A DNA stretch of 49,047 bases, from NCBI GenBank assembly GCA_002366725.1, contig DFBT01000076.1:1-49047 (forward strand), given 5' to 3'. The translations under genes and the position numbers were made by a program. Each line of letters begins with the position of its first letter. Within the stretch, counting starts at the first letter, position 1. Positions 7,580 to 14,718 of this stretch are shown in pieces. The notes beneath the pieces were generated by a model that worked only from the letters and a program-made list of their open reading frames with translations, was not told the DNA's origin and did not search any database. This stretch comes from Caldifarciminota bacterium UBA3073. Its GTDB lineage: Bacteria; Hydrothermota; UBA3073.

Positions 7580-8452
7580 TTATCTCATTTCCTCTCTCTT
7601 TGATAAGTAGTATATCCCCACAAAAAGTAAGAAAATTCCCATGATTTGCATCGTCGAGAGTAATTCACCCAAAACAAAGAAAGCTAAAATAGCCGCAAAG
7701 AAGGGTGTGGATAACTCGAGAGCGGATACCTGTGCCGCCTTCAAACGTTTCAACCCCTCGTAATATAGAATAGTCCCAGTTCCGGTAGTGACCCCCACCA
7801 AAATTTGATAGATATTTCTAATACCGATTGTGGAAGTTGAAATCAAGTAAATCACAAATACCACAGATGCAAATAAAAATCTGTAGAAGGTAACAACACC
7901 CGCATTCATACCCCTGAGATACTTTCTCATTGCTATGGCGGTTGTTGCCCACGCAATCGTTGCCGATAAAACCAACAGGTCTCCAAAAGTTCCAAGTCGG
8001 AGTGCTGCCAAATTCGCCGGCGTTTTGGTCGTCACAAGTAATCCGGATATTATCATAAAAGAAACTCCCACATAGTCGAACTTTGTCAATCTATCTCCTT
8101 TGAGAACCAAAAACCCGATCAAGATGATGAAAATTGGCTGCATGTGTCCGATCAACACCGCATTAATTACGGGGACCCGTGTTAAAGCAAAAAAATACAT
8201 GAGGTCCGCGAAAATTGTTCCAACTATCGCCACATAGAGCAATGCAGAAAGCTGCTGCCTGTTTATTCTGAGATTTGCTCTGTTGGTCATCGCCGCATAA
8301 GCCAACGCCGTCAGTGTTCCAAAGACCGCCCTTATTGCCGAAGTTTGAAGGAAATCCGAATTTCGATACGATAATTTTGCAAATATGGGTTCTATTGCCC
8401 ACATTATGCTGGCGAATAATACCGATAAAACTCCGATGCGTTTATTATTCAT
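7580..8452 (-). CDS. EamA/DMT-superfamily transporter
   Basis: A 290-residue inner-membrane protein with about ten hydrophobic helices arranged as two EamA repeats. Helices at the start of each half (SVLFASIMWAIEPIFAKLSY; LVLSATIAWATTAIAMRKYL) show the duplication. Family members export or import small metabolites, often amino acids or their derivatives; the substrate is not predictable. It is transcribed alone from a strong promoter at 8541-8569 with a repeat-rich leader of about 85 nt. The ribosome-binding site is weak: GAGGTGAG lies about 14 nt from the ATG. Downstream, 7520-7565 is a purine-rich run of AAAAAGG-type repeats (minus strand) with no other feature. Confidence 0.85.
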   Translation of the reverse strand: MNNKRIGVLSVLFASIMWAIEPIFAKLSYRNSDFLQTSAIRAVFGTLTALAYAAMTNRANLRINRQQLSALLYVAIVGTIFADLMYFFALTRVPVINAVLIGHMQPIFIILIGFLVLKGDRLTKFDYVGVSFMIISGLLVTTKTPANLAALRLGTFGDLLVLSATIAWATTAIAMRKYLRGMNAGVVTFYRFLFASVVFVIYLISTSTIGIRNIYQILVGVTTGTGTILYYEGLKRLKAAQVSALELSTPFFAAILAFFVLGELLSTMQIMGIFLLFVGIYYLSKREEMR

Positions 8453-8481
8453 AAATTATAAGCGCTCACCTCACCCTGAAT

Positions 8482-8530
8482 CTAACAAACTATCTAACTA
8501 ACAAACTAACAAACCAACAAACTATCTAAC
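8482..8530 (-). repeat. Short tandem-like repeats in the leader of the transporter gene
   Basis: The 15-mer AACAAACTATCTAAC occurs at 8484-8498 and again at 8516-8530, with further AACAAAC/AACTAAC units between. It lies between the promoter and the start codon, so it would be transcribed as a GTTAGTTTGTT-type repeat. No role is evident. Confidence 0.5.
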
Positions 8531-8540
8531 ATCTGGAATT

Positions 8541-8569
8541 ATTCTACCACCAATTTTATGAAATGTCAA
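8541..8569 (-). promoter_or_regulatory. Sigma-70-type promoter for the EamA transporter gene
   Basis: Minus strand: TTGACA (8564-8569), a 17-bp spacer ending AATTGGTGG, and TAGAAT (8541-8546). Perfect -35, optimal spacing and a TGG extension. Confidence 0.75.
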
Positions 8570-8646
8570 GAAATTTTTCCGGGCACGTTTTGGGAAGCTT
8601 CAAGAAAGGTGTCTTACGGTAAAAAGATGGGTCTCGGGAGGGGAAT

Positions 8647-10766
8647 CTAAAAATACAGCAGATACTTTGCCTTGATTGCCCCGACTTGGTTCTGGAGTTC
8701 AAGTTTTCTCTCGTCGTTTTGTTCCCGATGATCATTTAAGGCAATGTAAAGCCAGCTTTTGGGTAAGAAATTCCAGGAGAAGAGCAACCCCGCGCGGTTA
8801 GATGTTAACTCCGTCTCTCCAAAATATGTCTGGGGTATCTCCATCACAAACTCATTAAAAATCCCCAGATTCATATCTTCAGTTATAGAAAAATCAATTC
8901 TTGGCGTTGCATTAGTTGTAATAGCAATAATTGTATTTAGTGTATCCCACTCAACCCAGTTATTTAATGACAGAGAGAGACGAGTGCGTGGGATTTCATT
9001 ATAAGCGCACCACAACCAGTTGGAACCCTGATAAGCCACAAATTCACGGTCATAATTATAACTATGATTGAAATTACCGCCGAAACTCACATGATAATTT
9101 GCACCGTTGCCCCAGACAGAAAGGTTAATACCGCGGTTGAAATATTCGGTATCTTCCTCGCAACAGGGACCAGCCTGCAGTTGCAAATTAAAACCCCAAT
9201 TATTACGAAAACAAGGATTGACGAATAAAAATCCAACTTTTGACCAGCCATTAACATCACCGGGCTCCCGGGTAAGTGCAACCCCGGGACCCCAAGAAAG
9301 ATTTCTCAGAGCACCCGTTGGATACATTTTAAATGGTCCAACGAACGACAAAATTTTTTTCATTCCCGCCCAGGGTAGATACCCAACATCTTCCACATCA
9401 AATGAATCCTGCACCACCTCGACGCTGCCCACAGCCAGGAAATTTCTGATAAAGCCAAAGTAAACGGACGAAATTGCCCAACCCTTCTTATTGTTTTTAT
9501 CGCTCAGCGCGCCTTGAAGAATGAATTGATTGATGCCAGAGCGGTAAACTCCATCAAGACCAAAGGCAAAATTGTAATCGTCTTTATCTGCCCTCATCCC
9601 GCTAAAGAGCATTCCAACCTCTGAGGTCTCTAACACCCTGCGCTTCACCCTCAGCACTCCAAAGCTCCGACGGGGCTCGGTAGTTAACACCGTATCATCC
9701 TCCAAATACCTTAAGGAATCCGTGTTGGCACCAAACGCCCCAAAATTCCAACTCTCTGCTTTGCTCGTCAGTTTCAGTCCACCGAGAATGGGTACGGACT
9801 CACCATCTATCGACTTACCAACTCCACGGGAGTAGAAGATATTGAGAGGATGATAGAAACCCTTGCCCAGATCGGACATTCGAAAGATATCCTTCCCCTC
9901 GAGGAAGAACGGTCGGCGCTCATCGAGCCATTCCTCGTATTCAGAGAGATTTAGAGTAAATGGGTCGGATTCAATCTGTGCAAAGTCCGGCAACACGGTT
10001 GCATCCAAAGTCGTCTGTGAGGTCAAATCCCATTTAAAATTCAGACTGCCGCTTGGCTTAATCTTTCCCTCTTCTTTTCTCTCTTTATCATATCTCACAA
10101 ACCCCTCAGGATATAGTTCAAAATAATAACCTGTAGATTGAGGATTTATGCCCTTTAATCTTCCATACTTGGATACCATATTATCCTCTATCTGAAGAAC
10201 CTCGGTCCAGTACACAGTCTCCCGATTATTCAAAATATACCGCTCGAAATTTATTCCCCATTCTGTAAGTCCACGCTTATAGCGGATCGACCTGAACGGA
10301 ATCCTTATTTCCACTCCGTAGCAGTCATCATGAATATTTACCGCCCGATACCAGACGCCGTCCCAGGAGTCGTCTGTGGAACGGCCGTCATCGAGAACCA
10401 TCCCATCGTTAAATCTACCACTCGCATAGACGGTGAAATAGTAGGCAGTGGTCTTACCGCCGAAGGGATCCATATATAAGGTCACATAATCCGTATTCCC
10501 CCAAAAACGGCGGCTGGTTTATGGGTTAGTGCGTAGCAGCGAAATGCAACATAGAGATTATCTTTATCCTGGAGCACATAAACCACAGTCTTTTCACCTG
10601 GCAATTTACTTTCATAAGGGGAATGTTGAATAAATCTGTATGCCGAATCTGCAGTTTGCCAGACATCTTCGATAACGCCATCGATCCTCGGTGCGACTTC
10701 GGTAAATCGTATCTCTACTATCTTACCGCCGTTCAAAGAAAGGAGAAAAAATAGTAATAGATTTAT
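8647..10766 (-). pseudogene. DUF5916-type outer-membrane protein with an N-terminal CBM9-like domain, apparently broken
   Basis: Two frames join into one typical DUF5916 protein. The first (10766-about 10490) encodes a signal-like NLLLFFLLS stretch and a CBM9-like domain (APRIDGVIEDVWQTA ... LYVAFRCYA). The second (about 10500-8647) continues with MDPFGGKTTAYYF, the strand-rich barrel and an aromatic end (KYLLYF). The frames meet at a T5G5 run near 10497-10506; one extra G would restore VFGGNTDYVTLYMDP. There is a second defect: the codon at the expected start, 4 nt after a GGAGG ribosome-binding site, is ATA (10764-10766), and the only standard start, TTG at 10736, would delete the signal peptide. 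Either this is a decaying gene or the frameshift is a sequencing error. DUF5916 proteins are large outer-membrane proteins of unknown function. Confidence 0.7.
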
Positions 10767-10921
10767 ATGGCCTCCCTTTTATTTAAATTATCGAATTTTT
10801 ATTTGCGGGAAGAAGTTTGGGCAGATTTTTTCGTGCCTTACAATATAATACGAAGTAATTGAGGAAAAGTTTCACTTCGTTCCACGAACTAAAACCTTAT
10901 TTTTCTACCAACTCTGTGTAG

Positions 10922-10957
10922 GTCTCTCGCGCCTTCCTCTGAACGAGAGACATTATA
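10922..10957 (-). promoter_or_regulatory. Inverted repeat next to a TATAAT box, possible weak promoter
   Basis: In 10767-11042 the only notable items are a perfect 8-bp inverted repeat (GTCTCTCG at 10922-10929, CGAGAGAC at 10944-10951, 14-nt loop) and an adjoining minus-strand TATAAT (10952-10957). The -35 position is a poor match. It could drive the broken DUF5916 gene or be the 3' structure of the lipoprotein gene. Confidence 0.25.
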
Positions 10958-11042
10958 TCGAAGACACAAAGAAGAAAGTAGTCGGAAAATAGAAGATAAC
11001 AAATGCAGAAAAGCCAATTGTTCCGCTTTGCAATCGTTTTCA

Positions 11043-11330
11043 CTATTTCCAATGCCCCGGCACCCAGAACCAGCCTCCTCTTTTCTTTTTCCAGTGTCCA
11101 GGCACCCATGTTGCGTTTTTTTTGGGCCTTTTTTCCCAGTGCCCCGGTAGCCACACCCATGTTCCGTGTTTCCACGCCCAGTGCCCCTGTTTCCACACAT
11201 AATTGGCACCTGGACACGCCGTCTTAACTTCTACCCTGGCAGCCGGTGGTTCCTCCATTACGACAACTGTCCTCGGGGCACAGGAAATGAGAAAGGTCCC
11301 CAGTAGCAGCAAGGCCATAAGCTTTTTCAT
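11043..11330 (-). CDS. WXXGXW-repeat lipoprotein
   Basis: A 95-residue lipoprotein. Residues 1-17 are a signal peptide with lipobox LISC (C17). The C-terminal half holds about five repeats built around a W-x-x-G-x-W core: WKQGHWAWKHGTW, WLPGHWE, WVPGHWK, WVPGHWK. This matches the YXWGXW/WXXGXW repeat proteins of Gram-negative bacteria, whose role is unknown; the repeats are rich in basic and aromatic residues. The start is ATG at 11328-11330 with AGGGGG upstream. It is the last of four short genes in a row on this strand (12351 to 11043). Confidence 0.75.
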   Translation of the reverse strand: MKKLMALLLLGTFLISCAPRTVVVMEEPPAARVEVKTACPGANYVWKQGHWAWKHGTWVWLPGHWEKRPKKNATWVPGHWKKKRGGWFWVPGHWK

Positions 11331-11358
11331 AAGACCCCCTTTTTCTTCTATCTTCCCA

Positions 11359-11607
11359 TCAACTCTCGCTCGTCGGAGCGACGATTGGCCCCCTGTTCAG
11401 GAGATAGAGTGCCAGTCCGTAGAACCCCGTAAAAACTGTAAGTATAACCCAACCCGCAACATTCGAATTTCTTCTGCCCGCATCCCTGCCCAGAGACACG
11501 AGGAGCAGGACAAAAAGTCCCAAACCGATCAGCCCGAGCAGAACCCAAACAGCGATCAGCCCAACTGATAATATGCCGGGAAAATAATCTAAATCTGGGC
11601 GGTACAT
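11359..11607 (-). CDS. Small two-helix membrane protein, PLDc_N-like
   Basis: An 82-residue protein with two hydrophobic helices (about 12-40 and 50-70) separated by a short polar loop, SLGRDAGRRNSN. The second helix, GWVILTVFTGFYGLALYLLNRG, resembles the PLD-nuclease N-terminal helix pair (PLDc_N), found alone as small inner-membrane proteins in many bacteria. Function unknown. The start is ATG with AAAGGAGG about 6 nt upstream. It sits 28 nt before the WXXGXW lipoprotein gene and is probably co-transcribed with it. Confidence 0.6.
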   Translation of the reverse strand: MYRPDLDYFPGILSVGLIAVWVLLGLIGLGLFVLLLVSLGRDAGRRNSNVAGWVILTVFTGFYGLALYLLNRGPIVAPTSES

Positions 11608-11625
11608 TCTGCCTCCTTTCTTATT

Positions 11626-11871
11626 TTAGTCCACTATAATGATGTTCTCCAACCCCTTGCTCTTGCATTTTTTATTAATTATCTCCCTCATATTTTTGAA
11701 TACCTCGCGGTACTTACCGAGTTTTTCAAAGGTCTTGTCGTCTTTTCTCGTTCTGTATTCTCTTTCGTACATCGTGATCTGTGATTTATAAAATAGTGTC
11801 CTCCAGACAAGTTTTTGGATATCTACGGGCAGGGATTCGATCTTATCGGGCGTAAATTCGCTTATCTTCAT
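11626..11871 (-). CDS. Small soluble protein, function unknown
   Basis: An 81-residue protein, rich in charged residues, with no signal peptide and no membrane helix (MKISEFTPDKIESLPVDIQ...). It is mostly predicted helix and ends in GLENIIIVD. I recognise no family. The start is ATG at 11869-11871 with a GAGGAAGAGAG ribosome-binding region; the upstream in-frame extension lacks coding character. It lies 18 nt before the small membrane-protein gene and after a palindromic repeat cluster. Confidence 0.55.
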   Translation of the reverse strand: MKISEFTPDKIESLPVDIQKLVWRTLFYKSQITMYEREYRTRKDDKTFEKLGKYREVFKNMREIINKKCKSKGLENIIIVD

Positions 11872-11925
11872 CTCTCTTCCTCTCCAAAGGGGTACAAAAC
11901 AATGTGGTGATTTTTTTCGGCGGCT

Positions 11926-12028
11926 TACCACGGAACCTCACGGAAATACACGGAATTTAATCTTTCTCTGTGTCGCTCCGTGTTATTCCCTGCCTGCCGG
12001 TCCCTACGGACCCGTATGGGCAGGCAGG
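11926..12028. repeat. REP-like repeat (copy 2) followed by a GC-rich nested palindrome
   Basis: 11926-11990 matches the reverse complement of the element at 3065-3130 over most of its length (shared ACCACGGAACCTCACGGAA core). It adjoins a nested palindrome at 11989-12028: outer arms CCTGCCTGCC/GGCAGGCAGG (10 bp, perfect) enclose an inner GGTCC/GGACC hairpin. The palindrome lies directly after the stop of the 12034-12351 gene on the minus strand. Confidence 0.65.
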
Positions 12029-12033
12029 CGTGG

Positions 12034-12351
12034 TTATTGGAATTCTTCTATCACGTGGGGGTAGACAACCCCGGAATAGAGTGTATCGGTCTCCTCCCCG
12101 GGAATCCTGGCTTCAATATACAGGAAGACAAAACCATCCCGTGCAGCGAGGGGGGCAAAGAGAAACGGACTGACGGTGATGTAAGTTGCGCTGTCCGGTG
12201 CCCCCCTTGCGAGAGAGACCTCTCGCCCCGTCATTTCCCTCATGATCTCCCTGTACATCCTCTCTGTCTCACTCCTCGTCGGGGTCCCCGACAATGATGT
12301 TCCAACCGTGAGAGAGGTAAACACTATAAGAAACGACAATCTCTTCAACAT
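12034..12351 (-). CDS. Small exported protein, function unknown
   Basis: A 105-residue protein that begins MLKRLSFLIVFTSLTVGTSLSG, a normal signal peptide. The mature part is mixed (YREIMREMTGREVSLARG; FLFAPLAARDGFVFLYIEARIP) and has no recognisable family. It is likely periplasmic. The start is ATG at 12349-12351 with a GGGAA ribosome-binding site; an 18-codon upstream extension in the same frame runs through palindromic DNA and was rejected. It lies 303 nt after lpxD, so it may have its own promoter, but none was found. Confidence 0.5.
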   Translation of the reverse strand: MLKRLSFLIVFTSLTVGTSLSGTPTRSETERMYREIMREMTGREVSLARGAPDSATYITVSPFLFAPLAARDGFVFLYIEARIPGEETDTLYSGVVYPHVIEEFQ

Positions 12352-12654
12352 AATGTTCCCTTGTAGTAAAATCAAACCTGCCTGCCGGCAGGAACCAAAA
12401 TGCAAGAATTAACAGAGGGGGGCGCAGATAAATACGGGGGATAAGTTAGTTGGGTAACCAGAGAAGCGGCTCGTAGAATATCAGCTTATCCGTATATCGA
12501 CATCTGACCCCGTCGAGGCAGGTTTTCCGGTCTGTCGGTATCTTTCCTACTGACCCCCCCGACACAATGCAAATCGCCATGAAATACAGAGAATTAACTA
12601 CAGATGCAGCCGGACAGAATCTTTGAAAATGAATACTTCGGTAGCCGTCGCCAT
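12352..12654. other. Intergenic stretch with a short palindrome
   Basis: No gene is seen. 12381-12392 is a perfect 12-bp palindrome (CCTGCCGGCAGG) related to the GC-rich element at 11989-12028. No convincing promoter or T-tailed terminator was found. Confidence 0.5.
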
Positions 12655-13662
12655 TTACCCCAGAAGTTTCTTCTCAATCCTCTTCAGCCTTTCGTATATC
12701 TCCGGAAGCCGCATGAGAAGGGCGTATGCTTTTTTTGACCTCTTGTGCTCCCTGGCGGGGTAACCGGATATCTCCACTCCATCCTCAACCGACTTTGTCA
12801 CGCCCGATTGGGCACCTATCTTCACCTCATTTCCTATCGTAAGATGGTCAGATATCCCCGCCTGCCCCGCTATAATGACATTCCTTCCTATCTCCGTGGA
12901 ACCAGCTATCCCAACCTGTGCAACAATTACAGAATCCTCACCGATAACAACATTGTGGGCGATGTGAACGAGGTTGTCAATCTTTGTACCCCTGCCTATT
13001 ATCGTATCTCCAAGTGTAGCGCGGTCTATCGTGCTATTTGCACCAATTTCAACATTATCGCCCACCACGACACCTCCAAGATGTGGAATTTTCACCCTCT
13101 TACCCGCCTTCACTATGTATCCGAACCCGTCCGCACCAATTACGCAACCGGGATGTAACACAACTCTATCATTTATCCTCACATTCTCTCGGATGACAAC
13201 ACCCGGGTATATCAAACAATCTTCCCCGATTTGAGAACGCTCTCCCAGATACACCTGCGGGAACAAAACCGCTCCCCTGCCCACCCTGCAACCGGAACAT
13301 ATCACACAGAATGCTCCCACCGATGCGGTTTCATCTATCGCCGCCTGTGGCGACACCTCTGCGAGGGGCGATATGCCTGCAGCGGGAGGTGCCCTCTTGT
13401 AGAGAATATCTGCAAGTTTTATAATTGCAAGGGTGGGTTCATCCACAAAGAGTAGGGTCTTTGTGGTGCTGAGGTTGCTGTTTCTCGGCACGATAATACA
13501 AGAGGCGTCAGTTTTGTTGAGCCATTTTTCATATTTCGGGTGGGATATATAGGTTATATCTCCCTTCCCCGCATCCTCAATCCTCGCAATCCCCGTTATA
13601 TCGATCGAGTTTTCTCCCTTTATCTCGCCCGAAAGGACCTCCGCTATCTTTGTTAATTTCAT
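12655..13662 (-). CDS. lpxD: UDP-3-O-acylglucosamine N-acyltransferase
   Basis: A 335-residue enzyme of lipid A synthesis that adds a hydroxyacyl chain from acyl-ACP to UDP-3-O-acyl-glucosamine. The N-terminal part (1-100) is the uridine-binding domain (KLTKIAEVLSGEIKGE). Residues 100-295 are left-handed beta-helix hexapeptide repeats with GADGFGY (177-182) and NLVHIAHNVVIGED, where H236 matches the catalytic histidine of the family. The C-terminal helix is charged. It follows an OmpH-domain gene, as skp-lpxD do in E. coli. ATG at 13660-13662 was chosen because MKLTKIAE is the usual family start; GTG at 13668 is possible. Confidence 0.93.
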   Translation of the reverse strand: MKLTKIAEVLSGEIKGENSIDITGIARIEDAGKGDITYISHPKYEKWLNKTDASCIIVPRNSNLSTTKTLLFVDEPTLAIIKLADILYKRAPPAAGISPLAEVSPQAAIDETASVGAFCVICSGCRVGRGAVLFPQVYLGERSQIGEDCLIYPGVVIRENVRINDRVVLHPGCVIGADGFGYIVKAGKRVKIPHLGGVVVGDNVEIGANSTIDRATLGDTIIGRGTKIDNLVHIAHNVVIGEDSVIVAQVGIAGSTEIGRNVIIAGQAGISDHLTIGNEVKIGAQSGVTKSVEDGVEISGYPAREHKRSKKAYALLMRLPEIYERLKRIEKKLLG

Positions 13663-13698
13663 AGGCACAGATATAGATTGCCCCCGGATATTGCGGGG

Positions 13699-14667
13699 CT
13701 AATCCTTTTTCATAGAGGGTAGGATCTCCGCTGCCAGGTTCGACACCATGGGTATAATGTCCTCTTCTCTCTCACCACTTGATTTTACCTCGGCGGTCTT
13801 GACTATCTCTTCTTTCTTCATATCTATCACCGATATGCGGACTGTTATTATCTCGCCGGTCTTCTCAACCTCTCCCATTATCATGAAGTCGGCATAGGCA
13901 TATCTTCCAACCGTCTTGACATCCTCCTCTGTCAGTTTGTCTTCGCTGAGGGTCACATTGGCAAGCGTGAAGGCATTGGTTATCTTCGTTGCCCTCACCT
14001 CCTTATAGTTTTCCATTGCAATCAGTGCAGCCCGTAGCTTCTCTTTTATATCCTGTCCGCATCCACAATCCTGTGCCTCCTTGTTCATCTCCTTCAATCT
14101 CAGCACATAGAATTCGATATTCTGAAAGCCAGCAAAAACCTCTTCTTCCTCCTCTACATACTCCTTATTTAGCTCATCCAGTATCTTCTGTGTGAGGTCA
14201 AGGTCATCGTTTGCGTATACCACCCCCATACCGGCAATATCAAATATCATCGTGTAGCCTTCTGATTCCCCGATCTGGTTAATGATTTCGTTAATCTTCT
14301 CAACAAACGGTTGCATTATCTCTCTCTGTTTTGTCTCCGCCTCTCCCCCCGCACCCCAGATTCTTTGAATGAACTCCTGGTACTCTCGCTGTTTTTCTTC
14401 TATGGCTGCCCTCTTTTCCTCCCTCGACTTCTCCGATAGCATAACGGACTGGCTCTCATACTCTTGTATCATCTGCTCTATCTCCTGTTTCAATGTCGTT
14501 GCCTTCTTTTCCCAGTCCTGCAGGGCGGTGTTGATTTCCTGCGTGATCTCTCCACCGCCTCTATAGCCACTCAGTATCCGCTGAGAATCTATATAACCTA
14601 TCTTAGTCTCGGCAGAAAGCGCCAAAGGTATAAGGATGAACGGAACCATTCCCCATTTTTTTAACAT
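13699..14667 (-). CDS. OmpH/Skp-domain periplasmic protein with a CsgG/LpoB-like C-terminal extension
   Basis: A 322-residue protein. Residues 1-18 are a signal peptide. Residues 20-170 are an OmpH/Skp domain: KIGYIDSQRILSGYRGG, a long coiled coil rich in Glu, Lys and Gln (KQEIEQMIQEYESQ...), then an EGYTMIFDIAGMGVVYAND beta segment. Skp chaperones outer-membrane proteins and is normally about 160-190 residues, so this one is roughly twice the usual length. The extra part (about 185-322) has a DCGCG motif and a beta-rich end (ADFMIMGEVEKTGEIITVRISVIDM) resembling lipoprotein domains of the CsgG/LpoB/TolB-N kind. The start is ATG with GAGGAGG upstream. It lies 36 nt before lpxD. Confidence 0.75.
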   Translation of the reverse strand: MLKKWGMVPFILIPLALSAETKIGYIDSQRILSGYRGGGEITQEINTALQDWEKKATTLKQEIEQMIQEYESQSVMLSEKSREEKRAAIEEKQREYQEFIQRIWGAGGEAETKQREIMQPFVEKINEIINQIGESEGYTMIFDIAGMGVVYANDDLDLTQKILDELNKEYVEEEEEVFAGFQNIEFYVLRLKEMNKEAQDCGCGQDIKEKLRAALIAMENYKEVRATKITNAFTLANVTLSEDKLTEEDVKTVGRYAYADFMIMGEVEKTGEIITVRISVIDMKKEEIVKTAEVKSSGEREEDIIPMVSNLAAEILPSMKKD

Positions 14668-14718
14668 AGCATCCTCCTCATTAAGTTGATTTTGATCAAA
14701 AAATACAGAATGTTATTT

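Noticed and set aside
8484..8530. CRISPR-like array in the transporter leader
   Set aside because: Units are too short and irregular, with no spacers of even length and no cas genes nearby.
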